Positions 35,318 to 46,100 of a stretch of 64,000 bases of DNA are shown here, in pieces. Below the pieces are notes generated by a model, which was not told where the DNA came from, searched no databases, and worked only from the letters and a program-made list of their open reading frames with translations. This DNA is from Chaetorhynchus papuensis (Eukaryota > Chordata > Aves > Passeriformes > Rhipiduridae): NCBI GenBank assembly GCA_013396525.1, contig VWYX01000903.1, positions 140,645-204,644 on the forward strand, written 5' to 3'. A program made the position numbers and the translations under genes. Position 1 is the first letter of the stretch. Every line of letters begins with the position of its first letter.

Positions 35318-38300
35318 GTAAGTTGGGGAAGGTGGGGGTTGCTGCTGCTTGTTTTATTTGTTTTAACTTTGTTAAGTGTAAACTGAGCTAAAATTTACTG
35401 TTTGATCTTTATTTCTCTTTGTTCCAGTTACCTTTTCATTTCAGTGAATACAACTGTCAATTAAGTAGTTCTGTCAAAATGTCAGGAAGCTTTTTTTGAC
35501 ATTTACTTTGAGCTTTTCTGTGCTCTGCAATGACTCAGTCATTTTCCTATTGAGTTTGCTAAAAGACAGTCTAGGAGACAACTGCAGTATATCAATGCAT
35601 GTTTGATTTTTTACTGTCATTCCTGACAGTATCAGTCAAGTTTGGTACTAAATGTCCTGCTGAAAGTGTTTCTGCTGTTGTCTTTGCTATCTACCTGCTA
35701 CCTCTCCCCTCAAATGTTACAAAGTTTTAGAACCAGAGCCACCTGACAAAAAAAAAAGTTATATTGTTCCAATGCATTTATTTTCACTGACAGCATTTGG
35801 TTTATGCCATTTTATACATGAAAACTGTCTGTTAGTCATCTGAGTCTGTATTATCTTTGACAAAAATAGCAATGTTTATGGGGTGTTTTGAATATGTAAA
35901 ACACTGCATGAGCTTTATTAGTTTAATTTCCACACAACTATAAAGTGAAGAATTGAAACATTGGAAGACCTCAGGTCACAGTAGAACATGAGAAGAAATA
36001 GGAAGATAAAAGAGAAAGATGCTGAATTGATGTGTGTTTTCCCTTTTGTAGTTAAAGCTTTTGAAATGGAGATTATACCTGCTAAGAGAATTGTTGCACA
36101 GATTGGAGACACACTCATACTCACATGCAATACTACTGGCTGTGCATCACCAAGTTTTTCCTGGAGAACGCATTTGGACAACCCCCTTGGAGGAAAAGTC
36201 AGCAACCATAGGACATATTCTACGCTGACTATGAATCCAGTTAGCAGTGTGAATTCTCATCCTTATCTTTGTACTGTCATATGTGACGAGAAAGAGAAGA
36301 AAGAGAAGCAGGTCCAAGTTGAACCTTACTGTAAGTAAAAATGGAAAATTCTCTTTAAATAGTACATGTTGATAGAAAACTCAATAATTGTTTTAGATAT
36401 TGTGGTTACCAGTTAGCTTTTAATTCTAGGATAATGAATCTGTTATAGCTCAACATATACTTCCTTCCAAGGTTCCTTTTATATGTCTCCTTTTCTGCTT
36501 AGCTTTCTACATTGAAGATTGTACATACTAGTATTATTTATTCTTATTTTTGGTAATTCTTGAAAGCCAAAACACACACTGTCTGAATGCATTCATAGAG
36601 CTGGGGGAGAAAAAAATCAAAGTCTTTGTAGTTTGCAGGAGAGTGATTCAGTTGTCTAAACCTACCAGCATAGGAAACAGGATAGCACTAGTGTATGGAT
36701 TGCTCTGAATGCCTATATTTAGGCAGCTGTATCACTGCCTAGGTGCCATGCTGAATGTTACTAGCTCTTTTGTGATCATATTTCAGCAATTGTACAAATA
36801 AAATTCGTCTTAGTAAAAGAACTGCTTATAAAGGACTTGTGGGTCTTCAGATCAAGATATGTCTTGTAATAAAGTTGATAGAATGTCATGTTCTGAGCAC
36901 CTCTAAACTCAAGATGTTTGGTGTCTGGATCTTGCTCTTGTGTTGACCTTACTCTTCATGTCTGCTAGTCTAAAGGAATTGATTTTATTCTTTTAGCTTT
37001 CCCCAGTGATCCTATCATTGAGATCAGCCCGTCCTTAGTTGCTGGAGAACCAGCCACTGTCATCTGTCAGATTCCTGATGTGTATCCCTCTAACGGCCTG
37101 GAAGTCCTCCTAAAGAAAGATGAGTATGTCCTTCATGAGAAAAATTTTTTTGAAGATGGCAGCACAAATACAGAGACCAAAATTGTGACATACACATTTC
37201 ATCCCATGGCTGAAGATATTGGGAAAGAGATTACCTGTGTGGCCAGGTTACTAATTCCTGATACGGATTTTGAACCCAAAGAAAGAACATCTTCTCAGAA
37301 ACTTAATGCAAACTGTAAGTATTTTTGTACTAGGGCTTTCAAAATATGTTAAGTTTCATGAAATGGCTTAATAAAGTGTGTACTATAAAAAATTTATAAT
37401 CTGCACTTCTCATCTATATTATTTATGTCAATAATTTATTGGATTCTACTGTATTCAGTAGCACTCACTGAGTAATTAAATATCCACTGTGTTCAGGGGA
37501 GAACTTAGACAATGATTTAGTAACTCTCATTCTCTTACCTTGGACACTCAGACAGAAAGTAAAGACCAGAAGGAGAATGGCATCACACTGCTAAATGTTT
37601 TCAAAATTGTATTGTATGCTATTGTATGCTTAGGAATTCCAATTTTAGTCATAAATGATCAGGAGAAAAAAAGAATAAACCAAAAATTGTACACATTTCG
37701 TCTAGCTTAGCTTTCAAAACTGTAAGCAAAACACCTTACTAAGCCTGGAAGAATTGTTCCACTGCGTTACTGCGATGCACATTATTCATTTTGTTCTTAG
37801 CATTCTGTGAAATGTATCTCTAGAAAAGCTAGTGTTAGAGATGTGCATGTCATTCTTCATTTACTTACTGATCCTGTCTTCTTTTGTTCACTTACAGTTG
37901 GTCCACAAAATACTATCATTACTGCATCTCCAGGCAACTCACCGATGGAAGGAGACTCTCTAAACCTCACTTGTGTGACTCAGAGTAACCCACCAGCACA
38001 AATAGTTTGGAGTAAATATTTGGCTGAAGAAAGCATTCAGCATCTGATAAAAAACAATGTTCTTTCTATTCCCCATGTCCATTTCAATGATTCAGGACTG
38101 TACATCTGTGAAGTAATTAATCTGGTAACTAATAAAACAGAGAGAGTAACCGTGGACATTATTATACAAGGTAAAATTCTGCTTGAGTTTCACTTGTTTT
38201 ATCCAGTACCTAACTGGCAGATCTCTGTTATGTTGGAGGAGGCTGAAACACTGAAAATTAGGAAAATATGGGACATTTCTTGTTACATATTCAGGATGCA

Positions 38301-41300
38301 GCTTCAATTTAAGGCTGCTCTTCATGGGTTTTCTTTCTATATTTAATTTTCAGCTAATTCTCTCTGTACTGCTGTTGTACATGCACACTTCTATACATTT
38401 CACACAATGCAACACTCAAAGTCACAAAACAATCTAAGAAAGTGGTGGGGGGACACACACTGTTATTTCCTTGAAATATAATGTATGTAGCAGTTTCACA
38501 GTCTCTGTCTTTGAACTAGTAGTTTTAGTCATTAGTTATAAATTTAATAGTAGTTTACTGGTTAAACTGTTTTGGACATAATAATATTGTTGTTATAATA
38601 TTTTATGATTGACTGATTGATTGCTACCATTTTGATAGAGCCAAAAGTCTTAGATTGTCTGAGATCAAAACAAAAATAAACAGATCCTTGAGCAAGCAAT
38701 TCCTGCTTTCTTAAAACCCTCTCCATCTTTAGTACCTTTGCATTAGTGTAACAGCCTTTTCTTTTGTCATGCAGGTGCTCCAGTCATTACAAAACTCTCC
38801 ATTGAACCTTCTACAACAGTTCAAGAAGGAGAAAATGTTTCCATTCAATGTTCTGCTGAAAGTAGCCCTCCTCCCAAGATTATTTTAAGGAGAAAACCTG
38901 ACAATGCAGGCATGGGGCCTTACGGTGCCAGGAGTATTCTTCTTCCATCTGTGACATTCCAAAATGGAGGAGACTATGAATGTGTAGCAGAAAATAAGTT
39001 TGGGAACAGTAGAAGTGAAATCACACTTAATGTGAAATGTAAGTACGTGTAAAGATTTCCCAGTCATTTAAAAATTATTAGTTAGTTCTTCAGTGATAAA
39101 TATAACCATCAAATTATACAAAACCCTGTGAGAACAAAAAAATCAAAGTAGTCCTCTGCTCTTCCCTGAGAAAGGAGCAGTGCTGCTGAACAAAACGAAG
39201 TCATGAAATCTTAAATATAGTGACAGTCTAAAGTCCAGATCTGAATGAGTGAGAAACTGATCTACATGGTTAGAAGTAGTTGGTTTAGGCTATGGAGGGT
39301 TTGTATGGAATCTCTGATACTTTGTGCTTTGCTTGTCTTCTTGAGAATGAAAAAGAAATTAATGTTGGGAGGCTGACATCCAGTAGGATATGTTGGATCC
39401 ATCTCTAAAAAATCCAGTGATGATTAACTATAGGACTCTTCCTTTCAGATGGACCAAAGAACACAATGATCACTGTTATCCCTACTGCTGCTCTTAAAGA
39501 AGGAGAAACTGTGACAATGAAATGTACTAGTTCTGGTAATCCAGCTCCTGTGATCTCCTGGAAGAAAAAGAAGGCCACTGGGGAGTATGAGAAAATTTCT
39601 AAAAATGCAACTTTAACCATACAGAACTTAAAAAGTCAAGATCTGGGGCTTTATGAATGTGAAGCTTATAATCTATTTGGCAAGGAAGAAAAAGCTGTGA
39701 AATTATATGTTCAAGGTTTGTAGAACGAGACAGAAAACAACTTTTTTGGTTTATGTATTTTAGGTCCAGATCTTCTTTGTGAAGGATGAGGTAATTCTGT
39801 CTTTGATGTCAATGGAGTTAAAAGGGGGCCCTAACTTCACTGAGTCATTTAGGAAGCTTTAAACAATGAAGTGTGAAGTGTGCCTTAGTACAGATAGCTT
39901 ATGAAAAATTCGTGAGTCAGTAGGGGTTCCATCACTCCTTCCAACTGATGACTGTATGCTCGAGGTAAAGAAGGGATGCAGTGCCTCTATTTCCTTCCAA
40001 ACAGGCCTCAGTGGAAGTCTGCATATGAAAGATTCCAGGAGAAAGTACATGCTGGAACTGCTCTGTGGGAGCTCTGTGTTACAGCTCCTTGCTTCTTCCC
40101 TAAGTTACAACTCTGCTTCCTGCTCTTGCAAGCTGCATTTGAGCTACAAAAATGCTGATTCCTCAACTTAACATGCAATGATAGCAAAGTTTCATTTTCA
40201 ATAGTAATCAGACTTCTCTGCTTTAGCTCCGCTGCTTCTGCCTACTGCATAGCAACAGTGTATTGCTTAGGGATCACTTCTGCCACCAATTCAGCTCTCT
40301 TCCCTATTCTTTACTATTTTTATAGCTGCACCAAAAAATACACTTTTGATTTCCCCTTCAAGCAAAGTGAAACAAGGACAAAGTATTACCATTCCTTGCA
40401 TATCTGCAGATGTTGCATCTCTTAGGAGTTCTCTATAGAAGAAAATTGGTGATGGGTGCACAACCCTTGAAACAGTAGATAGCAAATATACCAGACAGGG
40501 CTCAGGTAAGGGATGCAGGAAAATACACATGCATGCCTTTAATGAACTGGGAGAGCAGTCTCAGCACACAGCACTTATGTCAAAGGTTAATTAATATAAC
40601 TGCTCTACAGAGTTCATATTAGGATTTCTTTTACACAGATAGAGTGACATCTTCAGCTTCATTAAGAATGAATTGTCTTTAAAAAAACTGAGATGAGTTG
40701 TACAGGTCCTTGTCACAAGTGTTCTTAATGCTAGTGAAAACTTCAGTCCAAAATGGTAGATACACAAAATAATGGCTGCTTCAAAATTTTTCATATTTCC
40801 ACTTCCATCTTTTGAAAACAGGATATAAAATTGAGGAACCTAGTGGAAAAAATACACTTCTAGGACTCCTTCCTTCGCCTTTTCTGTTTCTCGTGTTGAA
40901 AGTGGACATAAACCTCTGGGTTTGTTGGTCTGTGCCCTTTCATGAACTCAAACAAATAAACAGTGAATTTGAAATAAGAAAAGAGAAGAGGCTCCATATA
41001 ATGTAAAAGTTATGCAAGATACTCCATCAATTGATAAAACGTTCTTTTTGCCAGCTGCTGTTGGCTTCAGTGTGTGAGGGATAGCTGGTGACAGAGCAGT
41101 ATCTAAAGCCACGTGCTCAACCACTATGGTGGGCCCATTGACTGGATTAGTATTTTGCATGTAAAAGCTGCTGATGCCTCATGAGTTTTGCTTCTGTTTG
41201 TTGCTGAATCCTACTTTGCATTTCTTTTCGGTTCCTCTCCAAAATATTGCCGTGTTAGTATATCCATCAGAAAATGTTAAAGTAGCAAATATCACTATTG

Positions 41301-42362
41301 CATGTAGCACACACACCCTCAGAGATGGTCCTGGAAAAAGCCTATCAGGAGAAATTATTCTGCCATCAGTGAATGGAAACTTTATACTCTGCAGTGTCAC
41401 CAAAAATTATACAAGCAGATATGTACTTCATATTTCCAGTAAGGTTGGAGCAACATTACAGAGATTGAGATAGCTGTTGTAGGTAGGTGGGTCTATTGCC
41501 TTAAACCTATTTTGTTTGTACTTTCTAGTGAATTTTTTTTCAAGGTGAGCACAACTATTTCATAGCTGATCCTTGCATGACAGTACTACAGTTAACCTAA
41601 AAAAAACTCCTCACCCAAAATCAAACCAAAGAGCCTGGTCAGAATAAGCTGTATTTAACCTCCTTTCAGTGTGGATGTCATTCTCTCTTACCTGAGTTGA
41701 TGTGGTAGCTTTAAGGATAGGGCCAGAACAATGTGGATCCCAGCTGCATTTCTGTCCACACACGTGAACAGTGAGACTAATCCAGAGAAAGTTCTGTTTC
41801 ACAAAAATATGTAAAGATTGGGCTTTTAAAACCTGGTCTTCCCCTTGAAAGATGAATTCCAGGAGGCTGAAATGTACTCAAATGTTTCCTGGGTAAAGTA
41901 TGTGGTATTCCTCTTGTACTCTTCATTAATTTAATGGTATTCTTCATTGCAGATGATATTAGATGGGTTTGAACTTGCATAGCAAATTCAAGACCAAGAT
42001 AGTGGCTAGAAATTAAAGTATGTAATATGAAGTTACTAAAGGAGAAAATGTAAGGAAAACACAAAAACATGCCTTGTGCATGAAAACAGAAATATGTTCC
42101 AAATGAAGGTCATTAATAACACTGCTTTTACAGCGATGTACATGTATCTGTTTCAAACAATATTTACACAGTTTTTTTTCTCCTTTTGTCTCCATTTTCA
42201 GCAAGATTGGAAGAACCAGATCAGATGATACCATTGATTATTGCGTTCTCATCTGTAGCAGCAGTAGCGGTACCTGCAGTTGCAATTTTGATCTACGTGT
42301 CAAGGCAAGCAAAGATCAATGGATCCTACAGTCTTGTAAAAGCACTCAGGTTGAAAGTGTGA
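35254..42362 (+). CDS. VCAM1: Vascular cell adhesion molecule 1, seven exons, 541 aa, five Ig domains
   Basis: Exons join as 35254-35317, 36052-36330, 36997-37314, 37898-38170, 38775-39038, 39449-39715 and 42202-42362. All introns are phase 1 and total coding length is 1626 nt. The product is a type I membrane protein that binds integrins alpha4beta1 and alpha4beta7 on leukocytes during inflammation. Order: signal peptide (about 1-24), Ig1 (25-114), Ig2 (115-220), Ig3 (221-311), Ig4 (312-399), Ig5 (400-488), transmembrane helix (about 500-522) and a short tail. Ig1 keeps the VCAM1-specific double Cys pattern (C47, C52, C95, C99) and the integrin loop as LDNPL with Asp64. The tail GSYSLV...KV is nearly the human one. 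Human VCAM1 has seven Ig domains; here two Ig exons in the last intron have decayed. Identity is secure; the splice of exon 6 to exon 7 is inferred from frame. Confidence 0.93.
36052..36330 (+). CDS. VCAM1: VCAM1 exon 2: Ig domain 1, integrin-binding
   Basis: The acceptor CCCTTTTGTAG precedes the exon and the donor is GTAAGT. The domain has CNTTGC, FSWRT, the CD loop HLDNPLGG, TLTMNP and YLCTVIC. The four Cys form the two disulfides typical of VCAM1 domain 1. The key acidic residue Asp64 is kept, but the flanking loop is L-D-N-P-L instead of human I-D-S-P-L. Confidence 0.93.
36997..37314 (+). CDS. VCAM1: VCAM1 exon 3: Ig domain 2
   Basis: The exon starts SFPSDP (human SFPKDP) and continues with VICQIPDVYPSN, a long charged stretch with EDGSTNTETK, and EDIGKEITCVARL. 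It ends with EPKERTSSQKL, which matches human EPKQRQSTQTL at the end of domain 5; domains 2 and 5 are paralogues in mammals. Length is 318 nt, phase 1 at both ends. Confidence 0.93.
37898..38170 (+). CDS. VCAM1: VCAM1 exon 4: Ig domain 3 (I-set)
   Basis: The acceptor is TTCACTTACAG and the exon is 273 nt, phase 1/1. It has the I-set pattern LNLTC, IVWSK and DSGLYICEVINL, with sequons NLT, NDS and NKT. It is closest to human domains 3 and 6 (ILWSRQL, DSGVYLCEGIN). Confidence 0.92.
38775..39038 (+). CDS. VCAM1: VCAM1 exon 5: Ig domain 4 without the core Trp
   Basis: The exon is 264 nt, phase 1/1, with good splice sites (GTCATGCAG and GTAAGT). Cys residues are kept (SIQCSAE, DYECVAEN), but the usual Trp of the C strand is replaced in KIILRRK. 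Human domain 7 has a similar WIILKKK strand, so this is a family trait and not a sign of decay. Confidence 0.9.
39449..39715 (+). CDS. VCAM1: VCAM1 exon 6: Ig domain 5
   Basis: The exon is 267 nt, phase 1/1. Core residues are intact: TMKCTSSG, VISWKKKK, sequon NAT, and LGLYECEAYNLFG. The donor is CAAG then GTTTGT, weaker than the other donors in the gene. The next two Ig exons downstream are broken, so this exon should splice directly to the membrane exon 2.5 kb away. Confidence 0.9.
40326..40585 (+). pseudogene. VCAM1: Relic VCAM1 Ig exon A (in-frame stop at the Trp position)
   Basis: The segment follows a plausible acceptor (TATTTTTATAG) and begins in the phase-1 frame with AAPKNTLLISPSS, closely parallel to exon 6 (YGPKNTMITVIP). 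The first Cys is present (SITIPC). TAG at 40436-40438 then sits where the core Trp should be, just before KK, and TGG to TAG is one base. The second Cys is also lost (KIHMHAFNELGE against LYECEAYNLFGK), and the expected donor near 40586 is poor. Two or more lesions argue for real decay. Inclusion in mRNA would truncate the receptor before the membrane. Confidence 0.82.
41232..41482 (+). pseudogene. VCAM1: Relic VCAM1 Ig exon B (lost acceptor, frameshift)
   Basis: The phase-1 frame reads AVLVYPSENVKVANITIAC, like human domain 7 (AFPSESVKEGDTVIISC). The acceptor position reads TTTTCGG where TTTTCAG is expected (one transition at 41230). The core Trp is missing. Near 41459 one base appears lost: the current frame hits TAG at 41471-41473, while the next frame reads SNITEIEIAVV up to an intact donor (GTAGGT at 41483), in the expected phase 1. 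Several independent lesions indicate a dead exon. Confidence 0.82.
42202..42362 (+). CDS. VCAM1: VCAM1 exon 7: transmembrane helix and cytoplasmic tail
   Basis: After the acceptor CTCCATTTTCAG the exon encodes a short stalk (ARLEEPDQM), a hydrophobic helix (from IPLIIAFSS to AILIYV) and a 19-residue tail containing INGSYSLVKAL and ending in KV, then TGA at 42360-42362. The human tail is also 19 residues and contains GSYSLVEA and a terminal KV. The incoming phase 1 matches exon 6, so skipping the two relic exons keeps the frame. Confidence 0.93.
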
Positions 42363-43150
42363 TCATGTGAATATAAGTCTTTAGTTGATAATAAGCACAT
42401 TTATTTATTGCTGTGACTGGTTCTACTCTTCTGTAACATATGGTAACAACAAGTGACTTTAGAACAGCACCATGTGATAGCGAATGGATTTTTTTTCATG
42501 TTTTGATAAGTGTTTTGGTATTTAAATTAAAGGAAGAGTTAGAATCCTATCCTAGAAATTGGTAAATCACTTCTGTGTTGAAGCATGCCGAACAAAGAGT
42601 TCTGTGGAGAACTAGGTTTGTACATAGTGTATAATTTGTGTCATAAATATGTTCAACTAAATATCAGTTTGTAAAACTGAAGTTTTATTGCAACTGTACA
42701 GAGCAATTTTGTTAATTCAAAGATATAAATCAATATTTCTTGAGCTGATCAGGTGATTTTTATTTTGTATTACTCTGCAGTATGAATGTGTTTTATACAA
42801 TTTGTCTGGTTGTGGTAATGTTTGGAAAATGTTCTCTTTTTACTGATATTGCCATAAACTCTGCACCTTCAATGAAGTTATGCACAAATTTAAACAAATT
42901 TAAGACTTTGAGGCTCATTTGTGAAACGTTTTATTTTAAATATTATTCAAAAAATGAGTGGGGTTATAATCTAGTACATTCTAGGATTACTAAGGTATTT
43001 TTGTAGGCTTTGATCATTCTTAGATCAATGTCAGAATTCTGTTATGTTGTGATGAGCCAAATCAGACCCTTCTTGTAAAATCTAAGCTGATTTTAAATAT
43101 ACTTTACTGATTTCCACTGCAAAATAAAACTACCAGTAGATTTCTTTGAC
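42363..43150 (+). other. VCAM1: VCAM1 3' UTR with AU-rich element and poly(A) signal
   Basis: An AU-rich nonamer TTATTTATT (42401-42409, inside ATTTATTTATT) lies 40 bases past the stop codon. Such elements shorten mRNA half-life, which fits a transiently induced adhesion gene. AATAAA at 43123-43128 is the best poly(A) signal, putting the mRNA end near 43145. The exact end is inferred. Confidence 0.6.
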
Positions 43151-46100
43151 TAAATCCCCCTAGCGATGCCTGTTTAAGATGATGCCAGGATACACATTAC
43201 TATGGAAGGAGATTGTCCTTAGCAGCAGCAGCAGATGTGGGTGCTGTGGGAAGCCCCAGATGCAAAGGCACAAGCAAGGCCAGCAGCAACCTCAGGGCAT
43301 AGGCAGGGGGCACAGGCAAAATCTGTGCACCTGGGCAACGGTCGGTGAGTCATTTCCTGAAGAAATGCCCTTCCCAACTGCTCACTGGGAAATCTAAACC
43401 ACTTGCCTGACAACTTTCCCTTTAACAGAGAACCAGTGTCTGTGTGCTTCACTCTGGTTAGTGCCTCTTTCACCACACACTTGCAAAATGGCTGTGAAAA
43501 CTGTGGACTTCCTGTGCAGAGGCAAAGACAGAGGGAAGGAGAGGTGGAATTTGATAGTATTTATCCTTACCTCCCTTCTCCTGACTAGCAGTGCTGCTTT
43601 GACTCATCTGGGTGCTGATACTCAGCACTGAAGGCAAAGTTGTGGGAGGTGCAGGCTCTGTGGCTGAGAGGTTGAAATGCATCCTGGTACACTGTGGCCT
43701 GATCCATTGTGCTAGGCACAGGAACGTGGGCCTGGCCCCTCCAAACTTGCACACAGAAGCTCGAGAAGACATGTGAAAAGAATATGTCTTTACATTATAC
43801 ACGTGGTAACAACTGCTGCCAACAGCAATGAAAATGCAGGTACTAGCTCTGGGATGGGGCTAGCTCTGGGATGAGGCAGTGGTGCACATCTCCCAGATCT
43901 TTTTCATGGTGTGTTCAACAGTGTTTTGTGCACAGTAAATCAGTTCATGCAGGCTGTCTATCTAGATTGGAAAGGCAGGCTTGGAAAGTGGGAGTGTAGC
44001 AGAAAAATGGGAGAGCAGTGTGGACTTGGCTTGGAGGAATGTGAACATGCAGTAGGAGGGTGAAGAAAAGATTGAAGACAGAGGAGGAGGAGAGCTTTGA
44101 CAGGCCCATGACATAAATTTCTTGGAGGTGGTGCCAGGCATATTTATTCAGAATAATGTCAGGCCTGTCTCAGTGCTGCCTTGTGAATAAACCAGAAAGC
44201 ATGATTTTTTTCCGCTGTGCAAAACTTTGGTGCACACACATTTTGCCTACTCAGTGAGGTTCTGGTGTCTGTATTGCAGGAAGGATAGGAAGGCACAGAG
44301 AAGGAGGACTGGAAAACGAGACAAATGAAAATGCCTGGGACTTTCCAGTTTGGAGAGAGAATGCTGAAGGAGGAGGGGTTCTGACTGGTGCTTTCCAAAT
44401 GTGAAGAGAATTGACAGCAAACAACAGATGTAGAACTGTTTGCTAAATCATGCAATTCCAGAACTACAAGACACACAAACTAAGGAGAAAGTGGTTTAAC
44501 AAAAACAATAGAACAGTACTTCTTTACAGGGTGAGTGTTAATCTACTGGAAGCTGCTGCAGAAGGGTCAGGGGGCATAACAATGTCAATTGGCTCAAAAG
44601 CAGAAAGGAAAAAATAATGGGCTGAAGATCCATAAACAAAAACAAAAGGGAGTAGGCAGAAATGTGCTGTACAACATCCCTAATTCAATGGCCATTGATG
44701 CTGAGCAATCCTCAGGATATATACCAGAGGAAATGGCTGGTGTATGATGTCCTGAAATAATGTCTTTCACTGCTGGAGACATTCTGGGGTAGCTGGGTTG
44801 CTGGTGAGACCCACCAAGGTATGCCTTGCCTTCTTACTCCTCCTCTCAGCTGCCTTGGGCCAGAACTACTTGCAGAAGGGGCATGAAAGTTCCTGTGCTG
44901 TTTTTCCCTCTCCTGTGGACTGAAAAGACAAAAGATAGGTGGGAGAGAAACAGGAGTCATCTTGCAACAGTGCTTTGGCGCTTAAGTAGTCTTTACTGGA
45001 AATGCCTCCATGAGTTCCCAGTACCCTTCCAGCTGTTGGTTTCATCAGTATTTCTGATACAGACACAGATGTTAATGTCCACTTGGCTTGTCTGCCGTCT
45101 CAGGACCTCCATTAGGGTATTAAGTTACTTAAGTAAATAGGAATTGCCCTGTGATTTCAACAGGGCCAGCTTTCCCCCCAGTAATATTAAGTGGTTAGAT
45201 AGAACTTCTAGTTCACATTTTAGAAGAGTTTGCTCCTGTGTGGGCAGTGAGCTTCCCAGCAGTGAAATCACAAGGAAGGGTTTTGCCAGGGGATTTCCTT
45301 CCCCACTGTCTGATTCTCGGTATTTTCCAGGGAACTTAATGGTATCAGTACAAGCTTGTCCTATAGAGGCTGAAAGTTCACAGTCAAATAACTTCTCTTT
45401 TTATTCAAAATTGCAGAAGGAATATTGCTTCTCCTTACACAATTTCTCATAACCAACTTGCAGAGCCTCTGCCCTGGCAAAAAGTCATGAACAGCAGCTC
45501 CAGCCCAGCAAGTTGTTTCAGAGCTCTCTGGAGGTCTGGGTAAGAGTCCCCTGCCACAGGGCCTGTCTTCATGATCAAGAAAGTGGTCTGTAAAGCAAAC
45601 ACCTCTGACAGGTCCTCTCAGGTTTTGTCTATAAAGTCTCTTCACAAGTTATAGATATGCATTTTCTCCGGTCTGATCTGTGCTCAAGCATAGTTGTTGC
45701 CTTTTTGTCCTCAGGAGTTTAGCCCAAAAATACCACTGGGCAATGCTAATATGAGTCTGGATTTTAACAGGCGATTGCAAAATCTCACTCCCTGAAGTCA
45801 GTCCAGGATGTATGCTTTCCTAAAATAAAGCTCAAACAGAAAAAGATTCATTTTTTAAACATCTCCAAGAATGCTTTCAAAAAATTTTTTAAGTATCCTG
45901 AAGGGAACAGTTAATATATCCCATGAGAGAAGTGCTGTTAACTGCTGGAGATAACATTGGTGGCCTTGTATTTGAAGGGGCAGGCTCCTCCTGTTTTCAG
46001 GGAATGGCAGAGCATGATCAGGATGTTTAAGGCCAAATGATGATCTGGTGTCTCTGAAGGGGGTAGGCCATTCAGTTTCATGGACTTGCTGCTGTGCTGG

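Noticed and set aside
40326..41482. Treating the two broken Ig exons as sequencing errors in working exons
   Set aside because: Each has at least two independent lesions (stop plus lost Cys; acceptor, Trp and frame), and this region lies outside the T7 grid.
43219..43476. Cys/Ala-rich minus-strand frame near the VCAM1 3' end
   Set aside because: Its composition comes from CAG/GCA-rich DNA; no supporting signals.
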